Source: Coffea arabica
Lineage: Eukaryota > Streptophyta > Magnoliopsida > Gentianales > Rubiaceae
Assembly (NCBI RefSeq): GCF_036785885.1
Contig: NC_092323.1
Location: 19,786,501 to 19,850,500, forward strand
Direction of reading: 5' to 3'
Length of the DNA stretch: 64,000 bases
Of this stretch, positions 33,138-40,986 are shown one piece after another. A program made the position numbers and the translations under genes. Numbering within the stretch: the stretch's first letter is position 1; the number at the start of each line of letters is the position of its first letter. A model generated the notes under the pieces. It did no database searches. It was not told the origin of the DNA and saw only the letters and a program-made list of their open reading frames with translations.

Positions 33138-34822
33138 TAGTTAGCATTGTATCTCACTAACCATATGCATTTCATTCCTTTGTTCAGATTTCTTTTCACA
33201 TAGCAATCTCCTTTCAAATGCCCTTTTTGACAACAAAAATCACACATAATGGAAGAGTCCTTAACATGTACTGGTTTGACATATCTCAATCCATTTCTTC
33301 TATATGTTGTGAAATCATGTGCATTTTTGTTGCGTGCTAATGTTCTTTGATGAGCAGTAAGAAAGGTAGATGACATGTTCTTTTTAAGAAAATCTTGTTT
33401 TCTTGCTTTCAAAGTCTCATCCAAGTTGTCCATTCTTTTCTTCAAATCACCATGTCTTTCCTTCAGCATTTTACAAATATTTGTCCTTCTATCAAGCTCA
33501 TTTTGAACATTAAATCCGGCTCTTACAAGACAATCATTGTCAGTCTTTAGTTGTTTATTTTGTTGAAGAAGACTTGTATTTTCATGAATGAGAAAAGCAA
33601 TTTTCTGTTTTAGCTGCTTGTTTTTATCATAAGATTCCTTCAAGGCATTATGCAGTTTTTCAACAAAGGATTCAAGATCATCATCTTCTTCATCATCACT
33701 TTCAAATTGAGAGTGTATGGAAGTTACCTCATTATCTCCAATAGCCATGAAGGCCATTTGAGCTGATTCTTCCTCTTCTTCAACTTCCCCTTCAGAGTTG
33801 CATTCATTCCAAGTAATTTGGAAGTTGTTGAATCTTGGCTTTCGATCAGCTTTCCCATCTTTCATTTTCTTCATGGGGCATTCGTTTGCATAGAGTCCAG
33901 GCTGTCCACATTCATAGCATTTATCCACTAGCTTCTTGTTGAATTCTTGTTTTCCTTTGTTCCTTGCATTTGATGAATAATTTTGAAATTGATTGCTAGG
34001 TCCTCCCTTTCTAAACTTCCTTTTATTCACGATTCTCTTGAAGCCTCTTGTGATGAGAGCAAGATCATTATCATCACCATCCGAGTCTTCATCATCCAAG
34101 TGAGCTGGATCATCTTCACTTTGAGTAGTCTTTAGAGCAATATTTCTCTTTGCTCTAGCATCCTCTTCCTCCTGCACTTTAGATTTCAGTTTCAACTCAT
34201 AAGAGGTTAGTGAGTTAATGAGAGATTCAATAGGCACAGAATTTAAATCCTTAGCCTCCTCTATTACAGTCACTTTATTTTCTCATTCTTTGCCCAATGC
34301 ATTGAGAATTTTCCTGTTCTTCTCTCCCAAGGTGTACTCTTTGCCCAACATCTCGAAATCTTTGATCAAGTCATTGAACCTGCAATACATTTTGTCAATA
34401 TCCTCAAGAGGTTCAATTTTAAATGATTCATACTTTGTGACCAAGATAGTCTTTTTCTGTTCTCTCACGTTGTCACCACTCTCATGGATTTCTCTTAGCT
34501 TATCCCACATTTCTTTGGCCGATTTACAGCCTTTTACTCTAATTGATTCATTTGAATCTAAGGCACTATAAAGAACATTCATGACTTTGGCATTCAATGT
34601 GAGATTAGTCCTATCTTGAGCATTCATTTCAGCTCTTCTTTTTGGCCGAAGCAACCCTGTATCTGCGTCAAGAAAGTTAGCTTCATGCGGTCCTTCACTC
34701 ACAATAAACCATAGCTCAATATCAATAGATTGCAAAAAGATAATCATCCTTTCTTTCCAGCTAACATAATTGGAGCCACTGAACATGGGAGGTCTAGTAA
34801 CAGATTGCCCCTCAACAAACAT
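33119..34822 (-). pseudogene. Copia gag with one nonsense codon
   Basis: The likely start is the ATG at 34822-34820 (MFVEGQSVTRPPMFSG), since the upstream part of the frame overlaps the primer site. Gag core motifs are YVSWKERMIIFLQS, NALYSALD-like and MWDKLREIHES. A TGA at 34285-34283 interrupts the frame. The related relic at 62 kb has Trp there (S-K-D-W-E-S), so this is a Trp-to-stop mutation. The rest contains a first zinc knuckle in which the His is Leu (CYECGQPGLYANEC), an acidic coiled-coil stretch (residues about 380-470) and an intact second knuckle (CDFCCQKGHLKGDC). Gag ends 19 bp into the pol frame. The relic's sequence at the same point is continuous, so a single-base insertion in an A-run probably broke gag-pol fusion here. 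Confidence 0.85.
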
Positions 34823-34880
34823 AGCATGACTGGTTGTTATCTTTACTCCAAGCCGTTTGAGCTTAATCTCTAGGAGACCA

Positions 34881-34893
34881 AGCTCTGATACCA
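34881..34893 (-). other. Primer-binding site of the SIRE-like element
   Basis: On the minus strand TGGTATCAGAGCT, two bases after the LTR end (TTACA), matches initiator tRNA-Met. Confidence 0.93.
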
Positions 34894-34895
34894 AT

Positions 34896-36101
34896 TGTAA
34901 GGCCCAAAGACAACCTAAGAGGGGGGGTGAACTAGGTTGATTAAAATCTTAATCAAATTTATACAATTTTTGCTTAATAAAAATTTACCTTCTTTTCTAG
35001 TAATGATCAATCAAGTAGATTAGAAGAAGAGAGCAATATTGATTCGAAAAACAAGTATAGATAAGCAATGAGAATTTTATTAAACAAAAAGGAATAAGAT
35101 AGAATATCAAACCGATTGTCTACCAAGCTTTCCTCAAACTTGAAGACCAATCACTAGGTTGAGCAACTTCTCTTTGATGAAAGATGATCAACTAGATGTA
35201 CAATGGAGGGAGCACTTCCTCCTTGCCCTAAGTCTCACTTAGTCAAGCTAAGAAGTTTTACAATCACTCAGATAACCCTCAACAAAGCTACACTAATGAA
35301 ACTTTCAACCACAAGAGAAATGCTCACAAGAAATTCACACCACTTGGAGAACAAATCTAGGTTTGGAGACTATTTTCTAGCTTAAAATATCTCTTGAGAT
35401 CTTGTAAACAAAGTGTGCAAAAGTCCTTATCTGATTCAGAATCGTTTGTATTTAAAGGGAACCAAAAATGGGCTTCATTAATACTTCCAACGGATAGAAG
35501 GCAGATGAAGAGTCAGCTAGCCGTTGGGGCTGTCGGACGTCCGATGGCTTAGTCATCGTCCGATCCCATAGTCCGAAAATCAGTCAAGTTGTTGTTCGGA
35601 CGTCCGATGGGATTTTATCGTCCGAGCTTCTGTGTCCGAACGTTGTCCAGAGAGTTATCAAATCTTCGTGGAATTTTTAGGACGTCCGATGAAATTGATG
35701 TGCGACCGAAGCATGCGTCCGATCCTTCAGGACGTCCGATGCTTCCTTACGAGCGTCCGACAGAGTCTTGGCAGAGAGTCATCAACACTTTGTGGAATTT
35801 TTAGGACGTTCGACACGTTCGATGTGCGTCCGAGGAGTACGTCCGATCCATCCGGACGTCCGATGCTTCCTCACGAGCGTCCGACAGAATCTTCTTCTTA
35901 ATTATCTTCATCCTTTCGGACGTCCGACAGATTCCTTCGGACGTCCGATATGAGTGTCCTGTTTTTGCTTCTTCTTTTGATTGATTTTCATTTCTTGACA
36001 TATTCGTACCTGATTCTTTGATAGGCAAAAAACACTTGTATTTGAAGAGAGTTAGATAAACATTTCAAAGTATTTTGTGATCATCAAAACCAAGAATAAC
36101 A
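34896..36101 (-). repeat. 5' LTR (element orientation) of the SIRE-like copia element
   Basis: About 1,206 bp, partner of 26242-27446. It has the same palindrome array (about 35533-35955) and a TATA-like element at 35448-35456. Its outer end is followed by the TSD GACCT. Confidence 0.93.
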
Positions 36102-36106
36102 GACCT

Positions 36107-36185
36107 CTTAACAATCATAAGAATGACAAGCAAGAGACTTTCAATAGTGCAAGCGAAAAAAAAATTGCAATGATCTCGGTGGGTT
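36107..36185 (+). pseudogene. Copia-type gag relic, part 3 (zinc knuckle end)
   Basis: Reads on from 26241 across the SIRE-like insertion: K-S-E-F-R-P, then NNHKNDKQETFNSA and I-A-M-I-S. This completes a degraded CCHC knuckle (last Cys replaced by Phe). Both insertions therefore hit one older copia fragment. Confidence 0.7.
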
Positions 36186-38480
36186 GATTCTAGGGTTAAA
36201 AAAAAATCATGCAAAAACAAGAAATTCTTCAAATCTATGAAATCAGTTGAAGTTGGAACTTAATTTACATGGAACATTCAGCCACCGCTCCTATTGTAGA
36301 AATAGGTGAAGTAGAATTGAGATACGCCTTTGTGGTTTTTACTAAATAATTTCATAAATCCTAATGAACTTGTAGCTGGATTTATACCATGAAAATAGGT
36401 GTGAATTAGTTATAAGTATGACAGATATGTTGAAGAAAGCTGATATCCTATATATTAGAAAATTGCATCATTACTTAACCTAAGAGATAAAACTCAATCA
36501 TTTGGGTCATTTCACTAGCAGAGGTAAGGACGATAACTAAAACCCTAGGAACTTTAGTTTGTCATTTTCTTTGTCTTTTGTAGTGTAGTTGTATTTAGTC
36601 ACACTTTAAATGTTGATAAGTTGATTAATTTTTCTTGTGAGATCAACACTTAATTTCTCCTTGTACTTATCTATGACTATACACTTATAGAAAGAGAAGT
36701 TTGAGTTTGAATAAAATTTTACATCAGTGGACTTAATTACAATTGGAGTCATCATTGTAATCTTCATAAAATCTAGTCAAATTTTCAGTGACCCTTTGAC
36801 AAAAAGATAATCAAAAACCTTGGTGTATAAGGCATTAAGAGGAGTATGATTAAAGTCCAAAAATATTAATCACTCATAATGGAACGTCAATTCAATACTA
36901 GGTACAACATCTAATCCTAAATTCAATTGGTCAAATACATTCAAGTGATTGTAACACTATGTCAAAGATCATCCCTTGGAAAGATAGTGCAAAGTTGATC
37001 CACTAGAATAAGGGATTGCTGAGTTTAGAACTCTTGAGTATTTTATTAAATGCATGAAATGGCCGGAGCACGAAAGAATTCACCTATACGAATGTAGAAC
37101 TTAGGCAATTCACAAACTTAAGCGTTTGCCTTTGAGACATTCATGAAGAGGATAACGATACAAGGCGTTAAAATGTATCGTTTATGAAACATGCAATGGT
37201 GCATAAAATCTATATGTGATGTATTCATGTAGCTTGTCATATATTTGAGTAGGTCGAAGTTTGTCTACCATTTCTTATGGACTTATCACAAAGAGCTTTA
37301 GCGAAGGTAATATAATCGAAAGACATCATTATTTATGTATATAATTTTTGAAATAAGCTAAGAGCTTAAAATTTTCAAAATTATTGACAATTGCGGGGGG
37401 CTTTAGTATTTTCAATGATTTTTTAATCGGATGCATGCAAGCAAGCTTCATGAAGACATCTGCTTGGCGAGTCCACATGGCCAATGTTTTGTTCATGCGA
37501 ATGAGGTAGTGAACGTCTGCATCATTGAAAAGTTGCGATTTTTGCAGAATTCTTGAGTTTGAACAAAATGAAATATCACTAAAAACGAGAAAACCAATGG
37601 ATTTTAACGAAGAGACTCAAGAATTCAAGTTGCAACCACCAAGATATGTTGCAACTCTTCAATAACAAGTTCCTAAACTCTATATAAAGACCAAATGGGT
37701 CTTGTTCTGTTGCAGAAAACTATTATCTCATATTTAGTTTATTTTGTAGAAAGTGAACTTATTTTTTGTTCTAAACCTTAAGAAACAAGTACAAGTTCTC
37801 TTAAATATTGTTGCTACGTTTTAACCTCAAGGGTATTACTCCTTCTATTACACTAAGCAATAGACAAATATAATCTGAAGTAAAGAAAGTGTATATAATA
37901 TACGATTTCTTTTCAATTTTCTTCTACGTTCCTTTCTTTTTAGTGGGAGGTTTCGAATTTGAAACCGCTCGCTCACACTCCTTCTTCTTGTACCACCCAA
38001 TCCATCTCTCCTCCCTTTTACATTCTTATATATCCAAAAGTCTTTGTTTTTATTTTCTCACAACATCTTCATTTTTTAGTTTTTATGATTTGGTTGGCAT
38101 ATTCAATGTATCTGAACTCTGCAAATGCAAAATTTCTCTGCATGTTAGATCGTATCCAAAATTGGACTTCGAACTATCTATACTTATTTTATGGAAAAAC
38201 ATGGTAGAGCACTAGGGCTATAAGTAAATTAAATAAGTTTTAATACACAAAAGTATATCAATTATCCTTTAGCTTGGCAACAATAAGACAGTGCATTTTA
38301 TAAGCAAGATCTTATGTTTTCCCCATTTTTTTAATGTGAGTTTAATTCCTTATTGCAATGGGGCCCAAGAAAGAACTATCCAGGAATAGTAAGTTCACTT
38401 CTTCTTTTTTTCTTTTTTTGGTTGTCAAAAAGAATACTTTCACAACTATAGGTAGTAAACCAACTCATTTAACTAAATTT
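36186..38480. other. Intergenic, retrotransposon-like relic sequence
   Basis: 36625-36730 is a diverged relative of the 157-bp unit at 4769 (shared GAGATCAACACT and GAAGTTTGAGT). A TATA box in CTCTATATAAAGACC at about 37679 followed by a leader-like stretch suggests an old LTR, but no ends could be fixed. The 108-codon frame at 37889-38215 is Phe/Ser-rich and unrecognised. Confidence 0.4.
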
Positions 38481-38499
38481 ACCCATAGCCGTCCATGAA

Positions 38500-39168
38500 T
38501 AGATGGGTATGGGTATCTTAAATTTTGTATATGGGTATAAATGAGTTATCCATTAAATGGGTATTATTGGGTAACCCATCAAACCCAATTAACTCATTTA
38601 GAATTTTCTTTCCCCAAGTCTCCTCTCTTCCCCCACCTATTTTTCTTTTAAATTTTTTATTTTGTCATGATGTTAACTACTTTTTATTATTATTATTATT
38701 ATTTGTTGGTTTTATCTTATCATTTTATTTTCTCTTAGTTTGTTAACTTGCTCATTTTTCAGCATTACCAATTTATGATAAGTTTTAGCCTCTTTTCTTA
38801 TCTTTCTAAAATGAAATTTTAAATTTATATATGAAAAAAATGTTAGGGGTTCAAAATTTTTGGATTAAATTTTTATATTAACTTTTATAGTACTTAGTTC
38901 AAATTTTTATATTCTTATTATTCAATTATTAAATAATATGTAATTTTGCGACATAGAGTATAGATGGGAAAAAATTGGTAATTAGGCTTATTGAACATTA
39001 TAAGTAAATATTTAAAACGAATAATGGGTGCAAAAAGCAGTATAAATTGATAACTTAGTTTGTAAAAATGAATTTAAATGAGTTTACAAAAATTTAAAAT
39101 AAATGGGTTATAAATGGGTAATTGGGTTACCCAATTCATTTTTTGACTTATCCATTTATACACATCTA
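38500..39168. mobile_element. Possible hAT-like MITE next to the pararetrovirus-like unit
   Basis: The left part TAGATGGGTATGGGTA … GGGTAACCC and the right part, read inward (TAGATGTGTATAAATG … GGGTAACCC), form an imperfect inverted repeat with an AT-rich core containing (TTA)n at about 38683. No TSD was found. Its right end lies only 4 bp from the unit at 39173. Confidence 0.45.
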
Positions 39169-39184
39169 ATATACTTCCCCCTCT

Positions 39185-39197
39185 GGCTCTGATACCA
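39185..39197 (-). other. Primer-binding site, 3' copy
   Basis: TGGTATCAGAGCC on the minus strand. It is followed inward by a GGGGCTAACCCC palindrome at about 39208-39219 that could form a hairpin beside the primer site. Confidence 0.85.
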
Positions 39198-39676
39198 GAC
39201 GGGACGAGGGGTTAGCCCCTTAAACCAGGAACAAGTAAAGAATAGAGGAGGAAAGCATAAAAGTTAGGAAGTTGGTCGCAGCCGGACTGCCACTAGTTAG
39301 TATAGGCGGTTAGACCAGCCATGTATAAACAAAATATAAAGAATATTTAAAGACAAGTTAGAATGTTAGTTCAGGCGGTATAACCAGCCATATATGGTTA
39401 GTATAATCAAAAGAAATAAGAACAAGTAAACGAATATGAATGTAGATGGCTCAGCCAACCATTTGATTGAATATAAGAATTACAGAATGTAAAGAAGACT
39501 TACAAGGATATGAAGCTTCAAGCTCCTTTGTTTGATCTAAAAACTAAAATATAAAAACTAAGAACTTGTTTGTAGAGAGAGGGAGGAGGATTCTTCAAAC
39601 TAGAGAGAGAAGTAGCTTTGAAGAATTGGTGTAAGAATGGTGTAAGAATGGTGTGTGGAATGTGTTGGGTTTGAGG

Positions 39677-39796
39677 GGTATTTATAGCAAAATTTCCGTA
39701 GTGCTACAGTACCCGCTACAGAGTTTTGTTTGTCTTTTGCTGCCGTGCATGCACAGTAACACGCCGGACTGCTACAGTACTTCCGGTGCTACAGTA
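39677..39796 (-). promoter_or_regulatory. Putative pregenomic promoter of the pararetrovirus-like unit
   Basis: On the minus strand GCTATAAATACC (TATA, 39677-39688) is preceded by three exact copies of TACTGTAGCA (39702-39711, 39770-39779, 39787-39796) and a near-copy around 39752. Transcription would run through 39640-39201, the primer site, and in a circular or tandem template into the ORFs at 43953. The CT-rich, AC-rich sequence after the TATA looks like a leader. Confidence 0.6.
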
Positions 39797-39859
39797 AAAC
39801 GATTTTTTCTGAATTTTTGTCCCGATTGAGCCAGCTTGAATATTTCTAGAAGCATTTGT

Positions 39860-40549
39860 TCAGCAAATCATTGCTGATAATTCTTCTAATGCTTCTTTGA
39901 TCCATTGTTTGTAATGTCGTGCATTTACTCCTCGTTTCTCAAGTAAATACTTGTTGAGAACCATTCTTTGTATGTATCTTCTCTGCATGAAGCATTGTTC
40001 CTTCAAAGTTTGTATGGAATAATTTGATTCTCTTACCCCAACGTGATTGTATTTGTGTATATGATAGATCGGAATCCTTTCACCGGTGTCTTGGTTAAAG
40101 AATACACTATCAAAGTTTCTGATTCTGGACACTTTGTGCTCGTTTTCCAAGTAGTGATATTCTGTCCAGAGGCGCGAGAATGCATCATCTCTGAGTTTGA
40201 CTTGGAAGGATTGAGTAATAGTGTCTTCAGGAATTAAAAATGGATTTTCATCCCTTTTCGTTTCCTGAATCCAGTTTATTGTTGAAAGCTCGTCAATTGC
40301 ATGGAATTGATTTGAGATTGTTTCATTGGGCATCCAATTTGAAGTGGATTCCGCAGGCATCCAGTTTGAGGATGATTCCTCAGGGATCCATTCCCAATCA
40401 GCTTGATTCTGATTGGATGATGTTTGGCACTCATTAGTTTGAATGTCGGATATTTCTCCGTGAGAGGTTTGTTGCCAAGTAGAATATCCATCGAAGAGAC
40501 AGTTTTTCTCTTCTGGATTATATGATGATGAACTTCCTTCACCTGCCAT
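39860..40549 (-). CDS. Possible separately spliced 229-aa protein (nested in the protease ORF)
   Basis: On the minus strand CTAAC and CTAAT branch-point-like motifs, a T-rich tract and TTTTTGCAG end four bases before the ATG at 40549-40547. A near-consensus donor CCAG|GTAAGA lies in the leader at 44372/44371. Joining them would remove a 3.8-kb intron with the capsid-like ORF and protease, and put this Met first on the mRNA. Splicing from leader to a downstream ORF is known in caulimovirids such as RTBV. Here it is inferred from sequence only. The protein is acidic at the start and Trp-rich in the middle, with no family recognised. Confidence 0.5.
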   Translation of the reverse strand: MAGEGSSSSYNPEEKNCLFDGYSTWQQTSHGEISDIQTNECQTSSNQNQADWEWIPEESSSNWMPAESTSNWMPNETISNQFHAIDELSTINWIQETKRDENPFLIPEDTITQSFQVKLRDDAFSRLWTEYHYLENEHKVSRIRNFDSVFFNQDTGERIPIYHIHKYNHVGVRESNYSIQTLKEQCFMQRRYIQRMVLNKYLLEKRGVNARHYKQWIKEALEELSAMIC

Positions 40550-40948
40550 GTTTCTGCAAAAAGAATTAGTTAGTTTAAAAAGTTGGGATATTATCTCTTT
40601 ATAGATAATTTGGAAAGGAGCCAGTTGATTGAGAAATGATGCGCCTAAGATGATATGGTTAGTCAAATACTCAGTCAAGAAGAAAGTATCTGAGAATTGG
40701 TTTTGTATTTTTAAAAATTTGAATTCAATATCAAGTATAGGATTTTTGGTCTTTCTAAGGAATTCTAAAAATTGGGTTGGGATAAGGTTTTTAGGAATAT
40801 AGTTTTGGTCTAACCCTGTATCGACTAAGGCTTTTGTTTCGATTACATAATTATCAATAATTAGTAATCGTATACAAATCAAGTCTTCCTGAAATAACTG
40901 AGAATTGTTATTCAGGTTCCAAGGTTTAATTGTTTTTTGTAGGGACAT
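39860..40948 (-). CDS. Aspartic protease ORF with unrelated C-terminal protein
   Basis: 362 aa from a true ATG, 38 bp after the upstream ORF and in a different frame. Residues about 20-125 form a retropepsin-like domain: active site KALVDTGLDQNYIP (D43-T44-G45) and the second signature HIILGASFLNQLAPF. In reverse-transcribing elements RT follows directly. Here, at residue 134, a new Met begins a 229-aa region (MAGEGSSSSYNPEE, repeated NWMP/SNWMPxE units, then FFNQDTGERIPIYHIHKYN and a basic, helix-like end with KQWIKEALEEL). A strong splice acceptor sits just before that Met, so the region may be made separately. Protease would process the capsid-like precursor. The function of the C-terminal part is unknown. 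Confidence 0.75.
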   Translation of the reverse strand: MSLQKTIKPWNLNNNSQLFQEDLICIRLLIIDNYVIETKALVDTGLDQNYIPKNLIPTQFLEFLRKTKNPILDIEFKFLKIQNQFSDTFFLTEYLTNHIILGASFLNQLAPFQIIYKEIISQLFKLTNSFCRNMAGEGSSSSYNPEEKNCLFDGYSTWQQTSHGEISDIQTNECQTSSNQNQADWEWIPEESSSNWMPAESTSNWMPNETISNQFHAIDELSTINWIQETKRDENPFLIPEDTITQSFQVKLRDDAFSRLWTEYHYLENEHKVSRIRNFDSVFFNQDTGERIPIYHIHKYNHVGVRESNYSIQTLKEQCFMQRRYIQRMVLNKYLLEKRGVNARHYKQWIKEALEELSAMIC

Positions 40949-40986
40949 AGGTTGAATAAGAAATCTGTCAAGAATTTCCTGGAAAC

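Larger units (their letters stand above)
26242..36101 (-). mobile_element. SIRE/Maximus-like Ty1/copia retrotransposon with extra 3' ORF, 9,860 bp
   Basis: LTRs at 26242-27446 and 34896-36101 (about 1,205 bp, roughly 97% identical by eye) are flanked by the 5-bp TSD GACCT (26237-26241 and 36102-36106). On the minus strand the order is LTR, tRNA-Met primer site, gag, pol (PR-INT-RT-RNase H, copia order), an additional ORF, purine tract, LTR. The extra ORF after pol and the polypurine tract within a CATCATCAAAAAGGGGGAGA context are typical of the SIRE/Maximus lineage (inferred). Gag carries one nonsense codon and one gag-pol indel, but pol is a single open frame. It is therefore a young copy that is only slightly damaged. 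Confidence 0.93.

Noticed and set aside
37889..38215. 108-codon open frame, Phe/Ser-rich
   Set aside because: Composition follows the TTC/TTT-rich DNA and there is no recognisable domain.
39173..39201. 29-bp direct repeats at 39173 and 44653 as short LTRs
   Set aside because: They contain the primer-binding site itself, lack TG…CA ends, and the promoter lies outside them. A primer-site-bounded circular form explains them better.
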